Below are positions 54,782 through 64,000 of a stretch of 64,000 bases of DNA, one piece after another. The stretch is from NCBI RefSeq assembly GCF_028372415.1, contig NC_092875.1, forward strand, positions 439,959,377 to 440,023,376, read 5' to 3'. Source of the stretch: Notamacropus eugenii (taxonomy: Eukaryota; Chordata; Mammalia; Diprotodontia; Macropodidae). Each line of letters opens with the position of its first letter. Within the stretch, counting starts at the first letter, position 1. The position numbers were made by a program, and so were the translations under genes. The notes below the pieces were generated by a model. It ran no database searches. It saw only the letters and a list, made by a program, of their open reading frames with translations, and was not told the DNA's origin.

Positions 54782-57610
54782 GGGGTGGAGCCAAGGTGAC
54801 AGAGTAGAAGGGCCAACTTGTAGAAGCTCCCCTCTGTTGCTCATAAAATACCTGTAAAAAATTACTCTAAACAAATTCTAGACCAGTAGAAGCCACAAAA
54901 TGACAGAGCTAAAGAGATTTCTAGCCCAAGACAGCTTGAAAGGACAACAGGAAAATTTTATTGCACTGGATGTGGAGTAGAGCACAGCTTGCCTTGGCCA
55001 CAGTGCAGCAGGGACAGGACCAGAACAGACCTTGGGGGTGGAATCCCTGACAGCAGCTGCGGTTCCCAGATTGCTAAACCCACAAATGCCATGACAGCAT
55101 CAAAGGTCAGTAAGAAAGCTCTTTCACCAGCATGAGAAGGGAACAGGGTCTGGCCTCACCAGCAGCAGCAACTGCAACGGCAGCATCCATTTATGGAACC
55201 CTCTGCCTAAATCCCCTGAGGAAATTGAGCAGCTGAGCTGAATATCAGCCCTGAGTGACTCTCCTGGGTTGAGGAAGAGTGCTGATATGGTGCATCTGGA
55301 GGTGGGTGTGGAGAGGGAATTGTACTCACAGATCCTGGGCAGAAGAGAGTGCTCCTGGTTGCTCACAGACAAGAGCACAGGCCAGGAGAGGAGTAAACTA
55401 TTCTCCCCTGATTGAGCCACCTTGAAGGAACCGAGAACTTACAGGTCCCCAGAATATACCCTCCTCTTGAGAAAGGACTCAAAAGTCAAGTAATTGGTTG
55501 GGAAAATGCCCAAAAGAGGAAAAAGAAAACAAGACAATAAAAGGCTACTTTCTTGGTGAACAAGGATTTTCTTCCATCTTTTCAGATGAGAAAGAACAAT
55601 GTATACCATCAGAGGAAGAGGTAAAAGTCAAGGCTTCTACACTTCCAAAATAAATAAAACTTCCAAAATAAATATACAATGGCCTCAGGCCATGGAAGAG
55701 CTCAAAAAAGATTTTGAAAATCAAGTGAGAAAGGTGGAGGAAAAATTGGGAAGAGAAACGAGATGCAAGAAAAGCATGAAAAATGAGTCAACAACTTGTT
55801 AAAAGAGACACAAAAAATGCTGAAGAAAATGACACCTTTAAAAATAGGCTAACTCAATTGGCAAAAGAGGTTCAAAAAGACAAAGAGGAGAAGAATGCTT
55901 TAAAAAGTAGAATTAGTCAAATAAAAAAGGAGGTTCAAAAGCTCACTGGAGAAAATAGTTGATTAAAAATTGGAATGAAGCAGATAGAAGCTAATGACTT
56001 TATGAGAAACTAAGAAATTACAAAACAAAACCAAAAGAATGAAAAAATAGAAGATATTGCGAAATATCTCATTGGAAAAACAACTGACCTAGAAAATAGA
56101 TTCAGGAGAGAAAATTTAAAAATTATGGGACTATTTGAAAGCCATGATCAAAAAAAGAACCTAGATATCATCTTTCATGAAGTTATCAAGAAGAACTGCC
56201 CTGATATTCTAGAACCAGAGGACAAAGTAAATATTGAAAAATTCACCAATCATCTCCTGAAAGAGATCCAAAAAGAGAAACTCCTAGGAATATTGTAGGC
56301 AATTTCCAGAGTGCCCAGGTCAAGGAGAAAATATTGCAAGAAGCTAGAAAGAAATAATTTGAGTATTGGCGAAATACAATCAGGATAACACAAGATCTGG
56401 GAGCTTCTACATTAAGGGATTGAAGGGCTTAGAATATGACATTCCAGAAGTCAAAAGAATGAAGATTAAAACCAAGAATCACTTACCCAGCAAAACTGAG
56501 TATAATACTTCAGGGGGAAAAAATGGTCATTCAGTGAAATAGAGGACTTTCAAGCATTCTTGATGAAAAGACCAGAGCTGAATAGAAAATTTGACTTTCA
56601 AACACAAGAATCAAGAGAAGTATGAAAAGGTAAACAAGAAAGAGAAATCACAAGGAACTTACTAAAGTTGAATTGTTTACATTCCTACATAAAAATATAG
56701 TATTTGTAACTCTTGAAACTTTTCTCAATATTTGGGTAGTTGAAGGGATTATATACACATATGTACGGACAGAGAGCACAGGGTGAGTTGAATAGGAAGG
56801 GGTGATATCTAAAAAAATAAAATCAAGGTGTGAGAGAGGAATATATTGTGAGGAGATAGGAAGAAATGGAATGGGGCAGGTTATGTCTCATGAAAGAGGT
56901 AAGAGAAAGTTTTTTTCAATGGAGAGGCAAAGCAGGGAGATGAAAGAGGAAAAAGTGAAGCTTACTCTCATCACATTTGGCTTAAGGAGGGAATAACATG
57001 CACACTCAATTTGGTATGAAAATCTATCTTACACTACAGGAAAGTAGGGGAGAAGGGGAGAAGTGGAGTGGGGGGATGATAGAAGGGAGGGCAAATGGGA
57101 GTAGGGAGTAATTAGAAGTAAACATTTTGGGGGAGGGACAAGGTCAAAAGAGAGAATAGAATAAATGGCAGGGCAGGATAGGATGGAGGGAAATATAGTT
57201 AGTCTTACACAACATGACTATTATGGAAGTCTTTAGCAAAACTACACATATGTAGCCTATATTGAATTGCTTGCCTTCTCAGTGGGGATGGGTAGAGAAG
57301 AAGGAAGGGAGAGAAGTTGGAATTCAAAGTTTTAGGAACAAATGTTGAGAATTGTTTATGCATGCAACCTGGAAATAAGAAATACCAGCAATGGGTTATA
57401 GAAATCTATCTTGCCCTACAAGAAAAGAGAGATGATGGGGATGAGGGAAGGGAGGGTTGTTATAGAATGGAGGGCAGATTGGGGGAAAGGGCGATCAGAA
57501 TGCAATGCATTTTGGGGTGGGGGAAGGGTAGAGATAGGGAGAAAATTTGGAACTCAGAATTTTGTGGAAATGAATGTTGAAAAATAAAAATAAACAAATT
57601 AACATAAAAA
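54782..57610 (+). mobile_element. HAL1 copy 3, older and degenerate
   Basis: Starts GGGGTGGAGCCAAGGTGACAGAG, the same 5' end as copy 1 with changes in the YY1 core. It runs through a diverged 5'UTR, a broken ORF1 and a full 3'UTR, ending AATTTTGTGGAAATGAATGTTGAAAAATAAAAA. It also has no ORF2. The TSD is uncertain: GAAGGATGAA at the left versus AAAGGACAAG at the right. Confidence 0.85.
55506..56620 (+). pseudogene. HAL1 copy 3 ORF1, multiply broken
   Basis: Starts MPKRGKRK. An inserted base within the first 12 codons then shifts the frame, and a stop comes at about codon 18. Further stops and shifts follow. A 17-base tandem duplication of ACTTCCAAAATAAATA lies near 55645-55675. The coiled-coil, RRM and C-terminal blocks are still recognisable at the DNA level. 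Confidence 0.88.
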
Positions 57611-57835
57611 AGGACAAGCATAGACACACACGTATATATGTATACATACGTATATACATGTACGTATGTTTATATATGTATGTGTGTATACATATATATG
57701 CATACACATATGTGTGTATACATGTGTATATATGTATATACATGTGTGTATACATATGTATTTATGTGTGTATACATACATGCATACATACATATATATA
57801 TGTGTGTGTATGTGTGTATATGTATATATATATAT
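57611..57835. repeat. complex TA/CA/TG microsatellite
   Basis: About 220 bases of mixed GTATAC, ATATAT, TGTGTG and ACACAC units with many short palindromes. It may have grown from the (AC)n tail of the split SINE. Confidence 0.88.
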
Positions 57836-57839
57836 AATC

Positions 57840-59295
57840 TCTTCTTTGTATCCCTAGCACTTAGCAAGCCCTGGCTTGACTTTCTGACTCCTACCTCTTT
57901 ATAGTATGTACTTTTCTTGCATTGCTCTATAAATCTACCTTAGTCTCCCTCTTTACGGGGTGATTTATGGTTTGGCAGCTTCTGTTCCTGCCCTAAGTAG
58001 ACTTCTGAGAGAGATGGTACTTGCCACTGCTGAGTTTTAATCCCTTTTCTTTAAGTCCCATGCACTGACTTACATTGGACTCCTATAATTATTCTTTCCT
58101 ACTTTTTCCTCTTTTTCTTTTCTTACTGGACTGATTCAGCATCTAATACTTTTGTTTCTGTTTTTATAGGATTGATGGTAGGCTGAAAAGATATTCTGAA
58201 CAGATTCTCCAGATCCTTGAGGGACTGCTAATTAATAGGCCATCCCAGGAAGAAGTCAGTATGTCCCAGTCCCCTTCTTTATATGACAGAGCCGGATTAA
58301 TGTCTGCCATTTGTTGCTATCAGGTATAAGGTATGCCAGCAAACTCAATGAAACCAAAGTGTATCCCATAATGAATGTCTGGAATAAGTCTGCAGATATG
58401 TTCATATATCCCTTCCAGGACAATAAATGCTGGTGGGGACAGAGAACTGAGGGAATACTATAAGATTTTATATTCAATTGTATTGCTATTAATTCATAAA
58501 TATTTTTTCTTGTTTGTTTTCTTTTTTTGCCCTATGGACTTAATAATAATTGCACTACTAATTACATATAATTCCTCTTTGGGGAAAGGTGAGGGGAGCA
58601 TTGGGAGTTAATGGTGAATGGGAAAAGTGGTCTGTCATCATGCTGGTCCTATGACCCTGAAGCAGTGACTCTGCTTTAAAAATAAAGTAGGACAATCCTA
58701 AGTACTCTCTCCTGGATGACAGTCCTTGCAAATCTCCTGCATCTCATTTTCCTCTATCTAAAATTGTTGTAAAGCTTCTTCTGAGTCAGCTGCCTTAAGT
58801 CAGAAAATAGCATCCATAAGATCTAGCATGTTGGGGAAATATTGCAGGGTTTCCAGTCTAAATGACAGCCATGCCCTGAGGGGATGTGCATGGTCTCAGC
58901 AATATCTGCTCAGGCAAAAAGGAAACCTAGTGCTGGGACAATTGATGGTCTCTGGCCAGTTCCCTGTTGACTTGCTTGCCAGTGTGGCTGTAGACTCTCC
59001 AATAGTTCCCAAAGCACAAAATATGCCAGGATGTCTGGTCTGAATGGAAGGATAAAATTACTCAAGTTTTACCTTCATATTTCATTCTTGACCTATTGCA
59101 ATCACCCCTTAACTTCTCTCCTCACATTCAATGGCTAGTCCTCCCCAAACTACCCTTCAGAGCACCACCAAAGTTAATTATTCCAATGTATAGATCTGAT
59201 AACTAAAAACATCAGCTCCGTGTCTATATTTAAGTTTTAGTAAATGTTGGTTGAATTTTAAAATTTATTTGCATCATTTTTAGCATTGGAAAGAA
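57840..59295. other. unrecognised sequence
   Basis: Opens with an L2-like CTTTGTATCCCTAGCACTTAGCA (57844-57866). The remainder has no family I can support. Frames at 58375-58611 and 58828-59043 lack motifs. Confidence 0.35.
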
Positions 59296-59299
59296 CTTT

Positions 59300-59455
59300 C
59301 CAGACTTTAATTCCCTCCATCTCTTAGGAGATTAAACAGTGAGCCTCCAAGAAATGTGTGATTTCCTCAAGGTCTTATACTAGGAGTGAGTAGCAGGGCC
59401 AGGATTTGAACTCATGTCCCTTGACTCCAGATTCAGTTATTTCCATGATATCATA
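59300..59455 (-). mobile_element. MIR, antisense
   Basis: CTAGGAGTGAGTAGCAGGGCCAGGATTTGAACTCATGTCCCTTGACTCCAG preceded by GTGATTTCCTCAAGGTC. Confidence 0.8.
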
Positions 59456-59644
59456 CTGAAGAAAGTGATTTATAAAATTTAAAGTGCTGTAGAAAATAAT
59501 TGTAGCTTAATACAATTAATTATATTGTAATGTAATTATATTATAATATCATTAAAATTAATACAACATTTTGAGGTCTGCAAAGTGGATAGTATATATT
59601 ATATCATTCTGGAATTCAATTCTTCCTCCCCTCTTTATCACAAA

Positions 59645-59820
59645 ACTTCTTTGTTGTTCAGTCGTGTTCAACTCTATGTGACACCATGGACAAAAGTCCA
59701 TGGGGTTTTCTCATAAAAATACTGGAGTAGCTTGCCTCTCCAATGTATCCCCCATTTTATAAATGAGGAACTGAGATGAAATAGGGGTTAAATGACTTGC
59801 CCCATGGAATCTCTGGATGC
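59645..59820 (-). mobile_element. SINE with BovB/RTE-like tail, antisense
   Basis: TTGTTCAGTCGTGTTCAACTCTATGTGACACCATGG and ATACTGGAGTAGCTTGCC closely resemble the reversed BovB 3' end, followed by reversed CORE (AAATGAGGAACTGAGATG, AATGACTTGCCCC). Confidence 0.82.
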
Positions 59821-59909
59821 TTTCAAAGGAAGGAAGTTCACAGACAGTCTCCTACATACACCTCCTATCCTGTTTCAATATGTACTAGTGCCCTGCAGTA
59901 GAGATTTCT

Positions 59910-60055
59910 TTTATTTACTCTGTAGGTATTGTGTATTTGTTTAGTGTGCCTCTGTTGTCTTCTCCAGTTCAATGTAATTTTAGGGTAGAGATCATTTCAT
60001 TTTGGCTTTTTATATCCCCAAAACTGAGCACAGTGCCCAGTATTTGTTTGACTGG
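59910..60055 (+). mobile_element. L2 3' end, sense
   Basis: TTAGGGTAGAGATCATTTCATTTTGG then TATCCCCAAAACTGAGCACAGTGCCCAG. Confidence 0.7.
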
Positions 60056-60059
60056 TTGA

Positions 60060-60330
60060 AAAAAAGACAACTGAGTCTCAGAGAAGTCAAGTTACTTGTC
60101 CACAGTTGAGCAACCAGTAAATGGTAAATATCAGATACGGGATTTGAACCCAAGACTCTCCTGATTCAAATGCTAGTGATTTTTCATTTTACCTCTAATG
60201 TAACCTCACAATATTTCTTCTGATTCATTTAGAGATAAGCAAAACTCTGCCTAGGAAGGTGAGAAGATTTGTTCAAAATTTCCCAAGTCAAATTGGAAAG
60301 AGCCAAGACTCCATTTCCAGTGCCCCATAG
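60060..60330 (-). mobile_element. two MIR fragments, antisense
   Basis: AACTGAGTCTCAGAGAAGTCAAGTTACTTGTCC and GGGATTTGAACCCAAGACTC at 60068-60190; a fainter one at 60225-60330 (GAAGATTTGTTCAAAATTTCCC). Confidence 0.7.
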
Positions 60331-60439
60331 GCACAATTTCACTGCATTGAAATTCTTGCCTTCTTCCTCCTCTTTTTCTCCTTTATAATTGCTTATTCTC
60401 TGATTTAAAAAAAAAAAAATAGAAAGAGGTGGGCCAGTT

Positions 60440-60705
60440 TAAGGATCAAATCCCTGCAATCTCTTTTGCCCCCTGCTGTTTAAGTACACTTGCTAATTAC
60501 AGCTGCCACTGCCATAAAGAGCCACTGTGTTTGCTGGTGCCCCAGCTGCACCTGCTTTCACCCACCCAGGGAGACTCAGCCTCTCTGCTCATCTTGTTCT
60601 AAAGCATTGTCAGTTGGTGCAAGGTAGCAAATGAATCTTCAAGCAGTTCGCAGCGCAGCCTTAGGAGTCCTCAAAAGATGATTAACCTCTGTCCTCAAGC
60701 CTCAG
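60440..60705. other. unique GC-richer block, enhancer-like
   Basis: Non-repetitive, with GCTAATTACAGCTGCCA (a homeodomain site next to an E-box) and a run of C/G-rich words atypical for this window. No frame of note. Candidate conserved non-coding element; unproven. Confidence 0.3.
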
Positions 60706-60879
60706 ACAGAGAAAGAAATAACCTCCAAAGGCAATAAAGATTGAATGGTCCAAGTCAGCAGAAGCTGATTGGAGTTGCAGAGAAGCAAACAAAGGAAGGA
60801 TCCCAAAAGGATCTTTTCCTTTCCAAAGAGAAGGGGAGAGAGAAAATGAGGGAGGCCACCATACATTGAACACACCTAG

Positions 60880-62235
60880 CATCATCAACTGTGTTGAATC
60901 AAGGAGATGGGTCAAAGGCTTCCATAAAGAAGATGACACCTGAGCTAAAATTTGAAGAAAGATGCATCCTGAGGGTACAAAAGTGATAATGGAGGGCACA
61001 GTAGGCGTTCAGGACAGATAGCCTGCGTAGTGGTACGGAGAGGAGATGTAGAATGTCAAGTCTAGGGAATGGGAAGTCAATCAAGTTTGAACAAAGAGAA
61101 AGTGAATGGGGAGTAATGTAAAGGGTCAGAATGCATTAATAGGAAGTCAATTGTGAAGAGCTTTGAGTATCAGGCTCAGGAGTTTATAATTCATTCTAGA
61201 AACCAGATGGAGCCAGTGAAAGATTTTGAGGAAGGAAAGGACATGTTTTGTGTTTTAGGAATACCAATTTGAGAAGGGTGGTCTGTTGTGAGCAGACATC
61301 TGAAATACACAATCCTACTGGGAGGTTTTTGCATAATCCACGTGAAAAATGATGAAGATGTGAACATGGGTCTTGAACAAGAGGGTTTAGAGAATTTGGT
61401 AATATATGTGCTTTCTAGAGAGAAAAGAACAGGATTGAGAGTCAGATTTGGTCTACAGTTCTGTTTCTGTCATTGACTATCAACAGCATAATATATGATA
61501 AAAGAAGAGAATAAAGAGAAAAGATGTTGTGGATACTAATCAATGAGATTTATCAAATGATTGGATATAAGGGGTGAGAAGAAACAGAAAAAGTCAAAAA
61601 CATTTCTGAGTTGTGAATCTGAATCATTGGAATGGTGGTGAGGTCCTAAAAAGAAATATGGTAGTTTGAAGGACAGGTAGGTTTGAGATTGGAGGTGGGA
61701 GATGAATTCTGTCCTGAATAATGTTGACACATACATATATGTATATGTAGACATACACACATATACAGATTGATGATACATAGATAGATAGATTTGTCAT
61801 TGTAGAGATAAAAACTTAAACTAATGAGTGTTTATGAGATCATGAGATTATTGGGAGAAAAACAAAGAGAAGAGCCTGGAGAAGAACCTTGGCAGACATC
61901 CACACTTAACAGGCAAGTGATGGATGATGATCCAACAAAGAAGACTGAGAATGAGTTGTCAGAGAAGTAGGAAGAGGACAAAGACAAAGCAATCATAGGA
62001 AGTCAAGGGAAGAAAATATGTATTTAATATGAAGATGTATTTGATAGTTCCAAAAGCTGCAGAGTAGTCAAGTTGAATGACTGAGAAACAGACATTATAC
62101 TTAGCAGTTAAGAGATCTTTTGTAACCTTGGAGAGAGTACTTGGAGAAGAGTGGTGGGAATGAAAGCTAAATTGCAAAAGACTGACAAGTGAGTAGGAAA
62201 TGAAGAAATGGGGGCAAAGAGTTCAAGTATAGATG
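60880..62235 (-). mobile_element. long L2 (reverse transcriptase to 3' region), antisense
   Basis: Landmarks in antisense order: CTTCCATAAAGAAGATGACACCTGAGC, TTGTGAAGAGCTTTGAGTATC, GGACATGTTTTGTGTTTTAGG, GTTGTGAATCTGAATCATTGG, AGCTGCAGAGTAGTCAAG, TTGTAACCTTGGAGAGAG. It reaches the reversed RT active-site side near 62050-62180. It is interrupted at about 61381-61490 by non-L2 sequence and near 61730 by a TA/CA run. No intact frame. Confidence 0.82.
61381..61487 (+). repeat. 105-base unit, first copy
   Basis: Matches 63352-63455 from GAGGGTTT through AACAGGATTGAGAGTCAGAT to TCAACAG, roughly 80 percent by eye. The central part looks like a SINE/MIR head; the left flank shared by both copies does not. 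Confidence 0.6.
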
Positions 62236-62265
62236 ACTAGTACAGGGGTACATTAACCCGAGTGG

Positions 62266-62266
<1 letters not shown>

Positions 62267-62304
<38 letters not shown>
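62267..62304. repeat. (TG)n microsatellite
   Basis: 38 bases, nearly pure. It lies at the 3' tail side of the antisense RTE element that follows. Confidence 0.95.
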
Positions 62305-62305
<1 letters not shown>

Positions 62306-62830
62306 TTTGTTCTTTGTTTTTGAAGAGGAATGTTGATATCATGGAGTGATTCTTGACTTGTGCATGATTTGGATTTAAGTGAAGCAGAGTTGCACAAATT
62401 CATCAGCCTTGCTCTCATTTCCAGAGTTCTTGAAGTCTAATGGCAAGAAAAAAGTGAAAATGACCAGTGATGACCTAGGATGCAGTGTATTAATTTGACC
62501 TGTTTGATGTCTGACCAAACCCTAAGCACTTCGCAGGACCTGCTTCAGACATCTTCATAGCCATTAAAACAAATTGTTCTCATCTGCCCATTCCACCGAG
62601 GGAAGTCTTCACTTGCTGGGGGTAGATATCCCCCTAACTTTTACTGAGTCTTTTTCAGGGCTGCTCATCCACTTGTGTGCCCAGTTGCCACCCAGCTCTC
62701 ACCTGTGGCTCCAAAAAGTTATAGCATTTATGGCAGCAACACCATAGTGAAATGATTTTGGCAGATGAGCTAAACTGGATTGATGGAAACCAACAGGCAT
62801 CAAACTCACCGTGTGTGTATAAAATTAGAT
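62305..62830 (-). mobile_element. RTE-type LINE 3' end, antisense
   Basis: GTTCTTTGTTTTTGAAGAGG is a diverged reversed GAAGGATGAAC-type terminus. TCATCAGCCTTGCTCTC and GACCAGTGATGACCTAGGATGCAGTG follow. The sequence then continues for 300 bases past the SINE-tail region with no CORE, and its 3' tail is (CA)n, as RTE elements have. Confidence 0.6.
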
Positions 62831-62836
62831 AGACAG

Positions 62837-62838
<2 letters not shown>

Positions 62839-62911
<73 letters not shown>

Positions 62912-63010
62912 TATATGTATATACATATATGTATATGTGTGTACATATATATGTGTGTGTATATAATACACATATATGTACCCATATGCATGTGTATATT
63001 ATATGTGTTT
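62839..63010. repeat. (TA)n-(CA)n-(TG/TA) microsatellite
   Basis: About 54 bases of nearly pure TA, then CA repeats, then mixed ATATGTGTGT units. TA runs of this kind extrude as cruciforms. Confidence 0.95.
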
Positions 63011-63351
63011 GTGTTTCAATCCATTATGCTGTCTAGTGCTATATAAACATGAGACATGTTCTTTATCTTGTATTCCACATTCCTTATCTTCCCACAAGAA
63101 TCCTGGACTGTCAGTAAAGAGAGATTCTTACTCCTACCACATTAAAGGAAGGAGCTGAGTCTTAAAGAAGCTGTAACATGCCTAAACTGCAACAGCTTTT
63201 CAAGCAACAAGACATATGTTCTTCTAACTCCTAATTCAGTCTTCTTTCACTATATCCTATTGCCTTTCCACAGAGGGCTGCCAAAGCTCTGTCCACCTTA
63301 AAGAGAGAAATAGAAAGAAACCCAGTGCAATCCCTGATTTTTCCTTCTCAG

Positions 63352-63455
63352 AGGGTTTTGGGAATTTTGTGATGTATGTATTTTCTAGTGAGAAGAGAAC
63401 AGGATTGAGAGTCAGATGATTTCCAGTTCTGTTTCTATCACTGAGTCAACAGTAC
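63352..63455 (+). repeat. 105-base unit, second copy
   Basis: Same orientation and order as 61381-61487, including AGAACAGGATTGAGAGTCAGAT. Confidence 0.6.
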
Positions 63456-63560
63456 TGCTATATGCAGTGCAGTGGCAAGCATACATCAGAATACCAATTT
63501 TATGAACCATAGTACCAGGTCAGATAACGTGACCTCTAAAGTCCTTCTAGATCTGACACT
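63390..63560 (+). mobile_element. MIR-like, sense
   Basis: GATTGAGAGTCAGATGATTTCCAG at the left and GACCTCTAAAGTCCTTCTAGATCTGACACTGTGTGA at the right resemble MIR ends; the CORE is poor. Confidence 0.5.
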
Positions 63561-63564
63561 GTGT

Positions 63565-64000
63565 GATTTAACACTGCCATCACACTGTTCTCCACGGTGC
63601 CTCAACAATTACATTTGCCCGTTCTTTCAGTCTTTCTTTTCACTGTCTTCTCAGCCTCATAGATACTAAAGGCAAAGTTGGCATACTTTTGCTTCTTGTT
63701 GCTACCACCTAATAGACATCTATGCTCAACTACTTCCTGTCCTTTCAAGGTGATTCTTTCTTCTCTTTATCTGTCACTTTCATCTACACATTGCCAGTAT
63801 ACTCTCTCACCTTTATCAATGACATAGGTTCCTGGCTTTACTCTTCCTCTGTCTTCATCCATGTTAATTACCCTTCCACCTCCTTTTCTTGACTGTTTTT
63901 TTAACCTCTTCAACTACTATGACTTCCATCTTTAAGGTAGAAATAGAAGGTATCATATGCTAGGTTCATATAAACACTATCAACACCTTGCCCACCATAT
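63565..64000 (+). mobile_element. possible L2 5' (endonuclease-side) remnant, sense
   Basis: Pyrimidine-rich sequence with AACCTCTTCAACTACTATGACTTCCATC, reminiscent of the L2 ORF2 N-terminal half. Strongly diverged and cut by the window end. Confidence 0.3.

Noticed and set aside
57495..57904. Tyr/Ile/Cys/Val repeat frames
   Set aside because: They arise from the TA/CA/TG microsatellite next to HAL1 copy 3.

Overview
This window is vertebrate nuclear DNA, almost certainly from a marsupial. It is AT-rich and full of microsatellites. It carries LINE-1-type elements with a 5' end and ORF1p of the therian L1 kind, many L2 and MIR remnants, and two tRNA/CORE-SINE types whose tails look RTE-derived. 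One tail ends in the GAAGGATGAAC(AC)n form typical of metatherian SINEs. The WSINE1-like SINEs make an Australian marsupial my first guess, but the species cannot be fixed by eye. I found no convincing host protein-coding exon, tRNA, rRNA or CpG-island promoter. The window reads as intergenic or deep intronic sequence.

Layout. 1-3.8 kb: unique sequence, a TG-rich microsatellite, L2 and MIR fragments. 3.77-5.58 kb: a 5'-truncated L1 with a perfect 14-bp target-site duplication (TSD). 5.6-12.8 kb: unique sequence with MIR/L2 remnants and a 240-bp purine block. 12.83-15.62 kb: HAL1 copy 1, an ORF2-less 'half-L1'. 15.6-25.3 kb: MIR/L2/SINE insertions and a local duplication (18.66-19.52 kb versus 24.41-25.0 kb) in which a SINE occupies only one copy. 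26.8-30.1 kb: a decayed RTE-type reverse transcriptase, then a long antisense L1 carrying a small oppositely oriented L1 fragment. 30.1-41.4 kb: antisense L2, some conserved-looking unique blocks, and a hAT-like MITE with terminal inverted repeats and an 8-bp TSD. 41.4-43.15 kb: an L1 whose arms are inverted relative to each other (twin priming), with a 16-bp TSD, a 320-bp GA tract at the junction and a nested SINE. 43.2-51.8 kb: MIR, L2, SINE, antisense L1 and a mirror-symmetric pyrimidine tract. 51.8-57.8 kb: a nest in which a SINE is interrupted by HAL1 copy 2 (intact 362-codon ORF1) and followed by the older, broken HAL1 copy 3. 57.8-64 kb: MIR/L2, a long antisense L2, an RTE 3' end and TA/TG microsatellites.

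How it works together. The only intact coding unit is the L1-type ORF1 of HAL1 copy 2. HAL1s lack endonuclease and reverse transcriptase, so they must have been moved in trans by an L1 ORF2 protein. The L1-like 3' ends, poly-A tails and TSDs here fit that. Copy 1 keeps the L1-type YY1 site at its 5' end but has a frameshifted ORF1. Copy 2 has an intact ORF1 but has lost the YY1 site. Neither looks complete. Repeat boundaries were read by eye and are approximate unless a TSD is given.
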